The position numbers were made by a program, and so were the translations under genes. DNA of 64,000 nucleotides from Dehalococcoidia bacterium. GTDB taxonomy: Bacteria; Chloroflexota; Dehalococcoidia; SM23-28-2. The stretch is from contig JAUWYP010000003.1 of assembly GCA_030615765.1 (NCBI GenBank), positions 62,001-126,000 of the forward strand, written 5' to 3'. The notes beneath the pieces were generated by a model. The model made no database searches, had not been told where the DNA came from, and saw only the letters and a list, made by a program, of their open reading frames with translations. Of this stretch, positions 25,271 through 34,709 are shown piece by piece. How positions within the stretch are numbered: the stretch's first letter is position 1; each line of letters begins with the position of its first letter.

Positions 25271-25470
25271 GTCGTTGCCTCCTCTTAGCTCTGTCTGCCG
25301 CCTAGGCGGACGTAATAGTCACGCCCGATTCTCTGCTTATCGGGCGGCGAATGTCAAGGTGGTTCAGTGCTACCTGGCCGAAGATGGACGCGACGAATTG
25401 ACGGGCCCCGGCCTTGATTAAGGGCTGGCTATCTGATAAGGTGGAAGCCGTCGCAGGCGAGGTGACAAAG

Positions 25471-26178
25471 ATGACACAAGCAGCAACTCAGATAGAGCTG
25501 ACGGTAACGCCCCGAAGCGTCTTGGGCAAGAAGGTCAAGACTCTGCGTCGGCAGGGCATAACACCGGCCAACATCTACGGTCACGGCATCCCCTCCCAGG
25601 CCGTGCAGCTGCCCACGCCCGACCTGACCCGAACCATTCGTGTAGCCGGCCGCAACACCATGCTTCAGCTCCACGTAGAGGGCGAGAAGAAGCGACGGCC
25701 GGTCTTCTTCCGCCACGTCCAGCGCAACCCCATCACCGACGAGTTCCTGCACATCGATTTCTATCAGGTATCGCTCAAGGAGAAGATCAGGCTGGATGTG
25801 CCCCTGAACATCGTGGGCGAGGCCCCGGCGGTTAGCGTCCACCAGGGCATCCTCCTGCAGAGCGTCAACGTCGTCAGTATGGAGGGTCTGCCCGGCGACT
25901 TGCCTCCCCACATCGAGGTGGACGTATCGGGCCTGGAAGAGATCGACGATGCTATCCATGTGAAGGACCTGGACGTGAGTCCGGACGTCACCCTTCTAGT
26001 GGACCCCGAGCTGGTGGTGGCAAAGGTGGCGGCACCACGCCTGGTCGAGGAGGAGGTCGAGGAGGAGGTCGAGGAAGGGGCTGAGGTGCCAGAAGAGGGA
26101 GCCGAGGAAGAGAAGGCAGAAGCGGAGGAGGGGGAGAGAGCGCGCGGGGAGGGGAAGAGAGAGCGCGAGGAAGGATAG
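25471..26178 (+). CDS. rplY: Ribosomal protein L25/general stress protein Ctc, long form
   Basis: The 235-residue product is of the TL5/CTC type that binds 5S rRNA: VLGKKVKTLRRQGITPANIYGHG at the N-terminus, then the C-terminal beta domain with HVQRNPITDEFLHIDFYQV and DVPLNIVGEAP. The last 40 residues are almost only Glu, Gly, Ala and Arg. The ATG at 25471 has a GAGGT site seven bases upstream and starts the family-typical N-terminus; upstream in-frame codons are not needed. Confidence 0.92.
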   Translation: MTQAATQIELTVTPRSVLGKKVKTLRRQGITPANIYGHGIPSQAVQLPTPDLTRTIRVAGRNTMLQLHVEGEKKRRPVFFRHVQRNPITDEFLHIDFYQVSLKEKIRLDVPLNIVGEAPAVSVHQGILLQSVNVVSMEGLPGDLPPHIEVDVSGLEEIDDAIHVKDLDVSPDVTLLVDPELVVAKVAAPRLVEEEVEEEVEEGAEVPEEGAEEEKAEAEEGERARGEGKREREEG

Positions 26179-26190
26179 CCGTCCCGCACC

Positions 26191-27162
26191 CTATGAGCCC
26201 AGCCGGCGGCCGAACAGGTCTCGCTGTCCCCGCATGAACTCGGCCGCCGTAAGGGAGCGGCGTCCTGCCCGTTGCAGTCGCAGGATTGCCAGCAGGCCCT
26301 CGCCCGTCTGAACGGCGAGGGTTTCTTTTTCGCCTACTTCTGGCGGCAGCATCTGCCTTTGCTCGGGGGTGAGAGGCAGGACCACTCCCGGCTCTCCTGC
26401 GCCGCCAACCGATAGGGGCCAGGCTTCCCAGATGAGCAGGGTCTGTCCTGCCAGCGTTGTGAACGCCCCCGGCCGGGGGTTGAAGGCCCGCACCCGCCGC
26501 CAGATATCGATTGCTGGCAGATTCCAGTCGATGGCTCCGGCCTCCTTGCTCAAGAGAGAGCACTGGGTGGCCAGCGAATCGTCCTGCGGTTGGGGTTCTA
26601 TCTCATCGGCCAGCCAGCGGGGCAGGACCTCCAGCAGCAGCTCCGCCCCTATCTCCGCCAGCCTCTCGCCGAGGCTGCCGCCGGTGTCCCAGGGCGAGAT
26701 GGGGATGGTCCGCTGGCTGAGGATGGGCCCGGTGTCCATTCCGGGGTCCATGAGCATGATCGTCACCCCTGTCTGCTCGTCGCCGGCCAGGATGGCTGCC
26801 GCGATGGGCGAGGCGCCGCGGTGGCGGGGCAGAAGGGAAGGATGGACGTTCAGCACACCCTTGGCAGGGATGTCCAGCACCGGCTGGCGGAGGATCACCC
26901 CGAAGGCGCAGACTACAATGGCATCGGGCTTGAGAGAGGTCAGTTCCTCCACCGCCTCCGGTCGGCGCAGGCCGGGCGGCTGGAAGACGGGCAGACCGTA
27001 GTCGAGGGCGGCAGTCTTTACGGCGGGCGGCGTGAGGGCGCGCCCTCGTCCGGCCAGACGATCGGGACGGGTGTACACGCCCACAATGTTGTACCCTCCT
27101 TCCACCAGTCCACGCAGGCTGGGGAGGGCGAAGTCGGGAGTGCCCATGAACACCACTCGCAT
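26191..27162 (-). CDS. fmt: Methionyl-tRNA formyltransferase
   Basis: The 323-residue enzyme transfers a formyl group from 10-formyl-tetrahydrofolate to initiator Met-tRNA. It starts MRVVFMGTPDFALPSL, has the folate-site motif NVHPSLLPRHRGASPI near residue 110 and the conserved aspartate region ITIMLMDPGMDTGPIL. The C-terminal OB domain starts near residue 210 (NPRPGAFT). Length fits the family. It converges with rplY, with a 12-base gap. Confidence 0.93.
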   Translation of the reverse strand: MRVVFMGTPDFALPSLRGLVEGGYNIVGVYTRPDRLAGRGRALTPPAVKTAALDYGLPVFQPPGLRRPEAVEELTSLKPDAIVVCAFGVILRQPVLDIPAKGVLNVHPSLLPRHRGASPIAAAILAGDEQTGVTIMLMDPGMDTGPILSQRTIPISPWDTGGSLGERLAEIGAELLLEVLPRWLADEIEPQPQDDSLATQCSLLSKEAGAIDWNLPAIDIWRRVRAFNPRPGAFTTLAGQTLLIWEAWPLSVGGAGEPGVVLPLTPEQRQMLPPEVGEKETLAVQTGEGLLAILRLQRAGRRSLTAAEFMRGQRDLFGRRLGS

Positions 27163-27237
27163 GATCTCAGCTCCTGCCCGCCAGGCGCGCAGATTCTAGC
27201 ACGGCTCCCAGGGCAACCTCAATCGCTGTTGGGGTGT

Positions 27238-27243
27238 TATACT
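27238..27243 (+). promoter_or_regulatory. Putative -10 box for the Gmad2 lipoprotein gene
   Basis: TATACT lies 27 bases before the ATG at 27270, with a GAGG site between. This favours the ATG over a GTG at 27234, which would lie upstream of the transcription start. No clear -35 is visible. Confidence 0.45.
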
Positions 27244-27269
27244 ATGGGAAATCCGAGGATTGTTCGCTG

Positions 27270-27866
27270 ATGCTGAGGCCTCTTGTCTTCTGTCGATGGC
27301 TGGCGGTGCTGGCCCTGGCCCTGGTCTTGCCTTTGCTCTTCCTTAGCTGTGCAGAAGAGGAAGAAGAGGAAGCCCCCTCCGAAATCGGCCTGCGGATCAC
27401 CACCGTCACGCCCACGCCGACATCCGCGCCCGTCTTGACGCCGGAGGTGACTCCAACGCCCAGCCCGACGCCCACTGCCGTGCCCAATGTGTGCCCCGAG
27501 AACCCTGACCCCGCCGGTCTCGACATCATGGTACTGGAAGAGCCTCAGCAGGACGATGCCCTAGCCAGCCCTGCTCACGTGCGCGGCTGGGGCCTCGGCA
27601 TCGGCTTCGAAAATGCGGGGGTGCAGGTGGTCATCTACGACGCCACCGGCGAGCCGGTGGCTGAGGTGAGAGTTCCTCCCCTGTCCCCCGAGGGGCGCAT
27701 CCCGCCGTCCACGATAGAGGTAGGCGAATTCTCTGCTCCCTTCGCAGCGGACGTCGCTTTCCAGACCGTTCTCCCTCAGCCGGGGTGCGTGCAGGTGTTC
27801 GAGCTGAGCGCCGCCGACGGCAGCCCCATCCACGTGGTTCAGATCCCCGTGTTGCTCCAGCCCTAG
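27270..27866 (+). CDS. Lipoprotein with Thr/Pro linker and Gmad2-like domain
   Basis: The 198-residue protein has a lipoprotein signal peptide (LALVLPLLFLSC), a run of six Glu residues, and a Thr/Pro-rich linker to about residue 75. The C-terminal domain (ASPAHVRGWGLGIGFENAGVQVVIYDATGEPVAE) resembles Gmad2, an immunoglobulin-like fold found in spore germination and Chloroflexi surface proteins. Extracytoplasmic ligand binding is likely; the partner is unknown. It is divergent from fmt. Confidence 0.75.
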   Translation: MLRPLVFCRWLAVLALALVLPLLFLSCAEEEEEEAPSEIGLRITTVTPTPTSAPVLTPEVTPTPSPTPTAVPNVCPENPDPAGLDIMVLEEPQQDDALASPAHVRGWGLGIGFENAGVQVVIYDATGEPVAEVRVPPLSPEGRIPPSTIEVGEFSAPFAADVAFQTVLPQPGCVQVFELSAADGSPIHVVQIPVLLQP

Positions 27867-27871
27867 CCGCT

Positions 27872-28696
27872 CTAGGGGCGTACGACCACGGGCATCCCCA
27901 AGACCGCCTCTAGCAGTTCAGCGGCACTTGCTTTGGGCGCTGCTATCTCCAGATAGCCGCTGCTGCCAACGACCGCCACGACCTCGGCATCCTCCTGGTA
28001 CGTGAGGCTGAGGCCTACGATGCGGCGGCCGGCCACCTCCACCGTTGGCCTTTCGGCTGGCAGGTCTTCGCAGCGGATGTCGGTCACCAGGTTGCCGAAG
28101 ACATCGATGTGAATGACTCGCCCCCTGAGGCTGCCATCAGGTCGATGGCGGGCGCGAAAAGGTGCCAGGGCGAGCACTTCCTCTACCGGCGGGCCCAGTT
28201 CCTCCAACGCCACGCCCAGCGAGATGTGGGCAGCCACGGGGGCAAAGATATCGCGACCGTGGAAGGTGCTGCTCACGGGCTGGCGGAAGTAGGCCTCGCT
28301 GGTGAGGGAGACGGCTCGATAGCCCTCGGGAAGCCTGACGGGAACGGGCTGATCGTGGCCCCAAGCTGCCTCTCGCGCCTCGGCGGGCAGGGCGGGCGAA
28401 AGCAGGCCGTTGTCCGGCCCGACGAAGGTGGCCGCTGGCGTTCGCACGGCCAGGGCCCGTCGCTCCGTCCCCACGCCCGGGTCGACCACTCCCACGTGGA
28501 TGGAGCCGGGGGGGAAGTAGGGCCAGGCGGAGGCCAGCAGGAAGGCGCCCTGCTCGATGGCCTGGGGGCGGACGGCGTGGCTGATGTCCACGATGGTGGC
28601 CTTTGGGTTAATGGTGAGGATGACCCCCTTCATGGCGGCCACGTAGGGGTCATCCAGGCCGAAGTCGGTGGTCAGGGTGATGACGGGGTTCGCCAT
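27872..28696 (-). CDS. SAM hydroxide adenosyltransferase (DUF62)
   Basis: The 274-residue protein begins with ITLTTDFGLDDPYVAAMKG and continues with VDISHAVRPQAIEQGAFLL and VGVVDPGVGTERR, the signature of the SAM hydroxide adenosyltransferase family. These enzymes split S-adenosylmethionine to adenosine and methionine with hydroxide and are related to the fluorinase/chlorinase. C-terminal DVFGNLVTDI fits the family. It lies 16 bases downstream of the peptide-binding protein gene on the same strand. Confidence 0.9.
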   Translation of the reverse strand: MANPVITLTTDFGLDDPYVAAMKGVILTINPKATIVDISHAVRPQAIEQGAFLLASAWPYFPPGSIHVGVVDPGVGTERRALAVRTPAATFVGPDNGLLSPALPAEAREAAWGHDQPVPVRLPEGYRAVSLTSEAYFRQPVSSTFHGRDIFAPVAAHISLGVALEELGPPVEEVLALAPFRARHRPDGSLRGRVIHIDVFGNLVTDIRCEDLPAERPTVEVAGRRIVGLSLTYQEDAEVVAVVGSSGYLEIAAPKASAAELLEAVLGMPVVVRP

Positions 28697-28712
28697 GATA
28701 TCGAGGGCTCGG

Positions 28713-30350
28713 CTAAGAGCCGATGCGCTTCGCCTTGATGTACCACTGGTGGACGTTAGCGAAGCGAGAGGCAGGCTCGAAGAGAACGCCCAGGCTGATC
28801 CCCTTCACATCCTTGTCGATGAGGTAGTTGTGGACGGGATAGAAGAGAAGGATGCTGGGCACCTCCTCGGCGAAGATCTGCTGGAATTCCCTGTAAAGGG
28901 CCTTGCGCTGTTCTAGGTCGCTGGTCTGGCGGGCCTCGCTGAGGATTCGGTCCAGATCTTGGTTGGTGTAGCCAGCCAGGTTAAGTCCCTGCTCCTGCAC
29001 CTGCGAGCTATGCCAGGCTGGGTAGGGGTCGGGGTCGTATCCTTGATCCCAGCCGTAGACGACCGCTTGAAAGCGGCGGGGCAGGAGGAAGTTACGCACC
29101 AGCTCGCTGCCTGCCTGCGCTTGCAGGCTCGTATCCACTCCGATCGCCCTGAGCTGGTGTGCTATCTCCTGCCCGATGGTCACCCGCTCGGGGTCGCTAT
29201 CGGTCAGGATGACCAGGCGCAGCTCTCGGCCTTCCTTCTCCAGCACCCCCCGCGAGTTGATCTGCCAGCCGCTCTTCTCCAGGAGCGAGCGCGCCTGCTG
29301 GGGGTCGTGCCGATAGCTCCTGATGTCGTGGCTGTAGGCCCAGGTCCCGGGGACAATAGGGTTATCGGCGAGCTGGGCTCTTCCGTCCAGTCTATCGGCG
29401 ACGATGGCTTCCCGGTTCAGGGCGTAGATGAGGGCCTGGCGCACCGATCTGTCGTCGAGCGGCGGCATGCGCGTGTTGAGATAGAGAAGCGTGTAGCTGT
29501 TGCGGCGGCTGGCCAGACGCTGCAGATTCTTGGCTTGTTCCAGTTGCTTCAGGATATCAGGGCTGGCTTCTGGGCCCAGGAAAAGACCCTGCACCCGCCC
29601 ATCCTGAAGAGCAGCGACGGCTGGAGAGTAATCGGAGAAGAAACGGAACTCCATCTCGGCGATTGCGGGCCCTCCCCAATGATAAGAGGGGTTGCTTTCC
29701 AGAAGAGCCCTCTGGCTGTTGAGTGCCGTCAGGATGAAGGGCCCTGTACCTATCGGTTGCTCATTGAAGGGGGCGATGAACAGCCCTTCGGCGCTCAAAC
29801 CCTCCAGGCGGTGTCGAGGCAGGATGCCGATGGTGGCGTGGCCAAGAAAGGGAGCGAAGGGCTGAGGCAGCTCGCAGACGACGGTGAAATCGCCCCGCTT
29901 GGCACACTCTACCTGCTGCCAGAACTGCCCCAGCGATGGTTCGCCCTTGAAGTCGGGATCGATGAGAGCACTCCAGGTGAAGATGACGTCGTCAGCGGTG
30001 AAGGCTGCGCCGTCGTGCCAGGTGACGCCCTGACGCAGATGAAAGGTGTAGACGCGAGCGTCGGAGCTGACCTCCCACCTCTCAGCCAGGTCGGGCAAGG
30101 CCGTCCCGTCAGGGCCCAATCTGGTGAGGCCGGAGAACACAAGGGTAGCCAGGTCCTTGTCCACGTCATTGAAGGCCGTGTAGAGGGGATTGACGCGCAG
30201 GGGGCTTCCCACTACCGCCTCCACGTAGAGGCCGCCATGGGCGGGCACTTGCGGCCCTGACCCCTCTCTGGTGGCGTACCACAGGGCCGATAGGGAGACG
30301 ATGGCCAGCACCAGCCCGGCCAAGAGCGGCCAGCGAGAGCGCCTGCTCAC
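28713..30350 (-). CDS. ABC transporter substrate-binding protein, family 5 (peptide/nickel)
   Basis: The 545-residue protein has an N-terminal signal anchor (LLAGLVLAIVSLSALWYA), no lipobox cysteine, and the family 5 solute-binding pattern: LVFSGLTRLGPDGTALPDLAERWEVSSDARVYTF near residue 70 and WHDGAAFTADDVIFTW. The C-terminal region includes YGWDQGYDPDPYPAWHSSQ. Oligopeptides or nickel are common substrates. No ABC permease or ATPase is adjacent, so it works with components elsewhere. The GTG start has GGAGGC upstream. Confidence 0.85.
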   Translation of the reverse strand: MSRRSRWPLLAGLVLAIVSLSALWYATREGSGPQVPAHGGLYVEAVVGSPLRVNPLYTAFNDVDKDLATLVFSGLTRLGPDGTALPDLAERWEVSSDARVYTFHLRQGVTWHDGAAFTADDVIFTWSALIDPDFKGEPSLGQFWQQVECAKRGDFTVVCELPQPFAPFLGHATIGILPRHRLEGLSAEGLFIAPFNEQPIGTGPFILTALNSQRALLESNPSYHWGGPAIAEMEFRFFSDYSPAVAALQDGRVQGLFLGPEASPDILKQLEQAKNLQRLASRRNSYTLLYLNTRMPPLDDRSVRQALIYALNREAIVADRLDGRAQLADNPIVPGTWAYSHDIRSYRHDPQQARSLLEKSGWQINSRGVLEKEGRELRLVILTDSDPERVTIGQEIAHQLRAIGVDTSLQAQAGSELVRNFLLPRRFQAVVYGWDQGYDPDPYPAWHSSQVQEQGLNLAGYTNQDLDRILSEARQTSDLEQRKALYREFQQIFAEEVPSILLFYPVHNYLIDKDVKGISLGVLFEPASRFANVHQWYIKAKRIGS

Positions 30351-30440
30351 AGATATGCCTCCTGGGACGCCTTAGAGGCGAGGGAGATGGAGGATCCCGT
30401 TTCTCACGGGGCGCCCATGACCCGGAAAGAGAGCGTCGGC

Positions 30441-30662
30441 CTAGAGGCCGGCACGCACACTCACGGCTGAAATGAAGAGAAAGATGGCCACTAAGACTAT
30501 GGTCAACTGGAAAAGGGTCTTCTCCACACCGCGGCGAGTACGGACGACGGAGCTTCCCCGCGTGCCGAATCCCCCTTCTCCCCGCGCCTGGACGAGGACG
30601 ATGAGGATCAAGGTCAAGGAGATGATGATCTGAACGACGCTGAGATAGTCTTTGGTGTCCAT
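30441..30662 (-). CDS. secG: Preprotein translocase subunit SecG
   Basis: The 73-residue protein has two transmembrane helices separated by a short loop: VQIIISLTLILIVLVQA, then GGFGTRGSS (the conserved glycine-rich cytoplasmic loop), then LTIVLVAIFLFISAVSV. This is the SecG layout. SecG aids the SecYEG channel. The ATG at 30662 is preferred over a farther upstream start. It follows yvcK at 42 bases. Confidence 0.88.
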   Translation of the reverse strand: MDTKDYLSVVQIIISLTLILIVLVQARGEGGFGTRGSSVVRTRRGVEKTLFQLTIVLVAIFLFISAVSVRAGL

Positions 30663-30704
30663 ATCTTGTCGCCTTCGCTCCAAGGGGGAAGATCGCGCTC
30701 TCGG

Positions 30705-32045
30705 TTAGTCGACAGCGCTGGCCACCTTGGCCTTCGCCGCTTCCTCCTCCTCCGCCAGGGTCTGGTCCAGGTGATTGCGGTCGTAGTACAAGCGAATCAG
30801 GGCCTCTCCCAGCTTCTTGGAGTCGTGATGATAGCGGTTCTCCTCGCTCACCACATCGGCCAGAATGAGGTGCCCTCTCAGAGAATCCCCACCGTTGACC
30901 TGCACTGGCTGCGAGCGCGATGTTTCGGGCAGGCCGTCTTGGACGTTGCTGTTTGCCAATACGTAGCGGAATAAGCCCTTGCCCACGTGGCTCTCCAGGA
31001 CCCGCACGTGATCGGCCACCTTGAAGCCATCGGTCTCGCCGGGCTGGGTCGCCACATTGCACACGTACACCTTTACAGCAGAGGAGGCCTTTATCGCCCG
31101 CCTTATGCCGTCCACCAGCAGATTGGGCAGAACGCTGGTAAGCAGGCTGCCCGGCCCTACCACGATAATGTCCGCCTCCAGGATGGCCCGGATGGCTTCG
31201 GGACAGGCCTGAGGGTTGGGGGGCTGCAGACACACTTCCTTGATCCGACTGGAGCTCTCGCTGATCTTGACCTCACCCTGAATGGTCTCTTCGTTCTCCG
31301 TCTTGGCCTCCAGGGTAACGTCGACCAGGGTGGAGGGAACGATCTGGCCGCGCACAGCCAGGACGCGGCTGGTCTGCTTGATGGCCTCTTCGAAGTTGCC
31401 CAGTACGCCGCTCATGGCCACGATAAACAGATTGCCAAAGCTGTGGCCGGCCAGGTCGGAACCGTCGGAGAAACGATACTGGAACAGTTTGGTCATGAGA
31501 GGCTCGGCGTCGGCCAGGGCCGCGATGCAGTTGCGCACGTCGCCCGGCGGCAGGATGCCCAACTCGCGGCGCAGCCTGCCAGAGCTGCCACCGTCGTCGG
31601 CCACCGTGACTACGGCCATCAGGTTTCCGGTATACTCCTTAAGGCCGCGCAGGAGGATGGAAAGCCCCGTCCCTCCGCCGATGGCCACGATCTTCGGCCC
31701 CCGCCGCAGGTAGCGCTTACCCCAGATGATGCTCACCAGGCTTGAATCGCGCTTGCGGGGAAGGACGGCTGATAGCAGAGAGCTATTGAGGTGCCACAGG
31801 GCGAAGAGGATGAGGCCGGTGCTGGCGGTCATGAACATGATGCCACGCCAGAAGCGGGGGATAAACTGGAGGGTCAGATAGTAGATGAAAGAGGGAAACG
31901 TGTAAGAGACATAGGCCTCGCGCAGGATGTAAGCGATCCCCAGCCCCATTATGACCACCCCGAGCATCATCAGCGCTAGCCAGCGCTTGATGTGCATGCC
32001 CGGGTATAGCCACTTGAGGAAATCGGCTTCCCGGAGGCGATTCAT
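30705..32045 (-). CDS. yvcK: YvcK/CofD-like gluconeogenesis factor with membrane N-terminus
   Basis: The C-terminal 330 residues are a YvcK (uridine diphosphate sugar-binding CofD-like) domain: VAIGGGTGLSILLRGLKEYT, VVTVADDGGSSGRLRRELGILPPGD, and GPGSLLTSVLPNLLVDGIRRAI. YvcK proteins affect cell shape and carbon balance. This copy has about 110 extra N-terminal residues with two or three hydrophobic helices (IKRWLALMMLGVVIMGLGIAYIL, FWRGIMFMTASTGLILFALWHL), which anchors it in the membrane. ATG 32045 has AGAGAGAGA upstream; an earlier GTG at 32084 overlaps the gatB stop. Confidence 0.85.
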   Translation of the reverse strand: MNRLREADFLKWLYPGMHIKRWLALMMLGVVIMGLGIAYILREAYVSYTFPSFIYYLTLQFIPRFWRGIMFMTASTGLILFALWHLNSSLLSAVLPRKRDSSLVSIIWGKRYLRRGPKIVAIGGGTGLSILLRGLKEYTGNLMAVVTVADDGGSSGRLRRELGILPPGDVRNCIAALADAEPLMTKLFQYRFSDGSDLAGHSFGNLFIVAMSGVLGNFEEAIKQTSRVLAVRGQIVPSTLVDVTLEAKTENEETIQGEVKISESSSRIKEVCLQPPNPQACPEAIRAILEADIIVVGPGSLLTSVLPNLLVDGIRRAIKASSAVKVYVCNVATQPGETDGFKVADHVRVLESHVGKGLFRYVLANSNVQDGLPETSRSQPVQVNGGDSLRGHLILADVVSEENRYHHDSKKLGEALIRLYYDRNHLDQTLAEEEEAAKAKVASAVD

Positions 32046-32080
32046 TCTCTCTCTAGTAACGCAACTTAACCACAAAGGTT

Positions 32081-33571
32081 TCACCCGCCTCCCGTCAACT
32101 TCCGCCGCAAGATCTGGTTCACCAGATCTGGATTGGCGCGACCGCGCGTCTCTCGCATCACCTGGCCTACCAGGAATCGTAGTGCTTCTTGCTTTCCTGA
32201 CTGATAGTCTCTCACTGCCTTGGCGTTGGCCGCAAGTACCCTTTCCACCACTGCCGCCAACTGATCCGAGGCGCTGATCTGAGTGAGTTCCGCCTCCTCC
32301 ACGATCTGGCGGGCCGGTTTTCCTGTTTGGAACATCTCCTCGAACACTGTCTTGGCGATCTTACCACTGATGATACCACTGTCGACCATGTCCAGCATCT
32401 GGGCGATGTGATCCGGCTTCACTAGGGCATCCTCGATCTCCACGTTGGCGGCGTTGAGGAGGCGGGCGAAGTCGCCCAGCATCCAGTTGCTGACCGCCTT
32501 GGCCCGTTGTCTGACCTTGGTCTCCTCCTCACCCACCAGCGGGGCCAGGCACTCCTCGAAGAACGCGGCCTTGGCCCGCGTCTCCGTCAGGAGGTTTACC
32601 TCGTACTCCGTAAGGCCGTAGCGGTGGAGGAAGCGCTCCTTCTTCGCGTCGGGCAGTTCCGGCATGCGGGCGCGAATATCCTCCACCCACTCGCGGGCGA
32701 GGGTTAGGGGCGGCAGGTCCGGTTCGGGGAAGTAACGATAGTCGTGGGCGTACTCCTTCGTTCTTTGAGAGACCGTGCGTCCTTCTTCCTCCACCCAGCC
32801 GCGCGTCTCCTGCTCGATGCGGCCGCCCGCCTCCACCACCTGTCGCTGCCGCTCCACTTCGTAGGCCAGGGCCTTGTAGACAGCGCGGAAGCTGTTCATG
32901 TTCTTCACTTCCACCTTACCCAGGAACTCCTGGCTGCCCACAGGGCGGATGCTCACGTTGGCATCGCAACGGAACTGGCCCTCTTCCATGCTGGCCGTGC
33001 TCACCCCCAGGTACTGGAGGATCTGGCGCAGCTTCATCAAGTACTGGCGGGCCTCCTCCGGCGAGCGCAGGTCGGGCTCGCCGACGATCTCCATCAGAGG
33101 CACGCCGGAGCGATTGACATCCACCAGGCTGTAGGTCTCCCCCGCCTCGTTCTGAACGTGGACCAGGCGAGCAACATCCTCCTCCAGATGGACACGCGTG
33201 ATGCCAATTCGTTTCATCTCGCCGTCTGCGTCGATCTCCAGCCAGCCGTCGTGGGAGAAGGGCATGTCGTACTGAGAGATCTGGTAGCCCTTCATCAGAT
33301 CGGGGTAGGGGTAGTTCTTGCGATCGAAGCGGGAAAGCTCAGCGATCTGACAGTTGAGGGCAAGGGCGGTCATGATCGTGTACTCCACCGCCTGCCGGTT
33401 GATGACCGGCAGGACGCCGGGCATCCCCAGGCAGACGGGGCAGACGTGGCTGTTGGGGGGAGAGTCGGCATAATCGGCGCTGCAGGGACAGAACATCTTG
33501 CTCTTGGTGAGAAGCTGAGCATGCACCTCCAGGCCGATTACGGTTTCGTACTCAGTAGCAACGCTGGTCAT
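32081..33571 (-). CDS. gatB: Asp/Glu-tRNA amidotransferase subunit B
   Basis: The 496-residue protein starts [23 protein letters not shown] and has the zinc-site cysteines [45 protein letters not shown] and [18 protein letters not shown] follow. The C-terminal YqeY-like tail domain is present ([30 protein letters not shown]). GatB with GatA and GatC converts misacylated Glu-tRNA-Gln or Asp-tRNA-Asn. The ATG at 33571 matches the family N-terminus. gatA and gatC are not in the window. Confidence 0.94.
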   Translation of the reverse strand: MTSVATEYETVIGLEVHAQLLTKSKMFCPCSADYADSPPNSHVCPVCLGMPGVLPVINRQAVEYTIMTALALNCQIAELSRFDRKNYPYPDLMKGYQISQYDMPFSHDGWLEIDADGEMKRIGITRVHLEEDVARLVHVQNEAGETYSLVDVNRSGVPLMEIVGEPDLRSPEEARQYLMKLRQILQYLGVSTASMEEGQFRCDANVSIRPVGSQEFLGKVEVKNMNSFRAVYKALAYEVERQRQVVEAGGRIEQETRGWVEEEGRTVSQRTKEYAHDYRYFPEPDLPPLTLAREWVEDIRARMPELPDAKKERFLHRYGLTEYEVNLLTETRAKAAFFEECLAPLVGEEETKVRQRAKAVSNWMLGDFARLLNAANVEIEDALVKPDHIAQMLDMVDSGIISGKIAKTVFEEMFQTGKPARQIVEEAELTQISASDQLAAVVERVLAANAKAVRDYQSGKQEALRFLVGQVMRETRGRANPDLVNQILRRKLTGGG

Positions 33572-33633
33572 GAGCAAGTCGCTCGCTAGTATAGCAGTGG
33601 GGGCTCCTTGGAGCAAGGCTACCCGGATAGCGC

Positions 33634-33722
33634 TGGTGCCGAGGGCGGGATTCGAACCCACACGAGCCTGGCGGCTCAGCGGATTTTAAGTCCGCCGCGT
33701 CTACCAATTCCGCCACCTCGGC
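33634..33722 (-). tRNA. tRNA-Leu (UAA)
   Basis: The minus strand forms a class II tRNA of 89 bases including an encoded CCA. The acceptor stem is GCCGAGG/CCTCGGC with discriminator A, the anticodon stem GCGGA/TCCGC, and the loop CTTAAAA with anticodon TAA. The long variable arm (GAGCCGCCAGGCTC region) is expected for Leu. It is the last of four tandem tRNA genes on this strand. Confidence 0.95.
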
Positions 33723-33836
33723 ACTCTACATAGCACCGACTCCTGTCTTGGCTTGCCCGTGAATGACCCTTGCTGTGGAATGCAAAACTCAGAACCCGGG
33801 CAGGCCCCCGATGTTCTGAGTTGGCGTCGCGTCTGT

Positions 33837-33911
33837 TGGAGGCGACGGGCGGATTCGAACCGCCGATCAGGGTTTTGCAGACCCCTGCCTTAACCACTTG
33901 GCTACGTCGCC
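33837..33911 (-). tRNA. tRNA-Cys (GCA)
   Basis: The minus strand gives a 75-base tRNA with acceptor GGCGACG/CGTCGCC, discriminator T and encoded CCA. The anticodon loop CTGCAAA carries GCA. The T arm GGCGGTTCGAATCCGCC is standard. Confidence 0.94.
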
Positions 33912-33912
33912 C

Positions 33913-33987
33913 TGGAGCGGAAGACGGGATTCGAACCCGCGATCCCCTCCTTGGCAAGGAGGTGCTCTACCGCTGAGCTACTTCCGC
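33913..33987 (-). tRNA. tRNA-Gly (GCC)
   Basis: The minus strand gives a 75-base tRNA with acceptor GCGGAAG/CTTCCGC, discriminator T, encoded CCA, and anticodon stem CTCCT/AGGAG around TGCCAA-type loop with anticodon GCC. It is separated by one base from the tRNA-Cys gene. Confidence 0.94.
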
Positions 33988-34001
33988 TCGCCACAGCTTC
34001 T

Positions 34002-34088
34002 TGGTGCCGAGGAGGGGATTTGAACCCCTACGCCCTATCGGGCACCGCCCCCTCAAGACGGCGTGTCTACCTATTCCACCACCTCGGC
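34002..34088 (-). tRNA. tRNA-Leu (GAG)
   Basis: The minus strand gives an 87-base class II tRNA with acceptor GCCGAGG/CCTCGGC, discriminator A and encoded CCA. The anticodon loop TTGAGGG within stem CCGTC/GGCGG carries GAG, and the long variable arm is GTGCCCGATAGGGCGT. It is the first of the four-tRNA run. Confidence 0.94.
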
Positions 34089-34241
34089 GGCCTGCTATCT
34101 ATATTACATATTTTCCCAATCTTGGCAAGACCCCGCCGGCCTTGCCGTGTGGACGGCGGCCGCTGCGGATGATATAGTCGTCTGCGTGGTTATGCAAAGG
34201 TTGAGGGTGCTTCGACTTCCTTCCCGCTGGGGCTAGCTGTG

Positions 34242-34610
34242 ATGAACAGGCAGCGCTTCGAGGAACTGGTTCTGGAGGCGGTGGAGGCTTTACCCCCACG
34301 CTTCCTCGACAGGCTGGCCAACATTGACATCGAAGTAAGAGATTGGCCTGGCCCGGCGGAGCTGCGGTCGGCGCGGGTTCCTGTGGGAAGGACGTTGTTG
34401 GGTCTCTACGTCGGCATTCCCCACACAAGGAGGACGCGCGGCTATCATTTGGCGCTGCCCGATCGCATATTCATCTACCAGCGCCCTATCGAGAGGCTGT
34501 GTCGCAGCGACGATGAGGTTAGAGAGCGCATTGGGCGGGTCATCAAGCACGAGATCGCCCACCATTTTGGCCTGACAGAGGCTGACCTGCGCGACACCAG
34601 CGTATCCTGA
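34242..34610 (+). CDS. Small zinc metallopeptidase family protein
   Basis: The 122-residue protein has the zincin motif KHEIAHHFG near residue 105 (HExxH) and the family-typical start RQRFEELVLEAVEALPPRF with GIPHTRRTRGYHLALPDRIFIYQRP in the middle. This is the small, cytoplasmic 'metallopeptidase family' (formerly DUF1025) widespread in actinobacteria and Chloroflexi. Its substrates are unknown. ATG 34242 and GTG 34239 are both possible starts. Confidence 0.85.
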   Translation: MNRQRFEELVLEAVEALPPRFLDRLANIDIEVRDWPGPAELRSARVPVGRTLLGLYVGIPHTRRTRGYHLALPDRIFIYQRPIERLCRSDDEVRERIGRVIKHEIAHHFGLTEADLRDTSVS

Positions 34611-34709
34611 AGCCGCCCGCTGGCCTGTCCTCGGAGGGCATGCCATCAGGCAGCCGAGGCGGTGCTTAGCTGTGGCAGCGTTGTCCCCCGTTCGGCGAAG
34701 GTATCGGGC

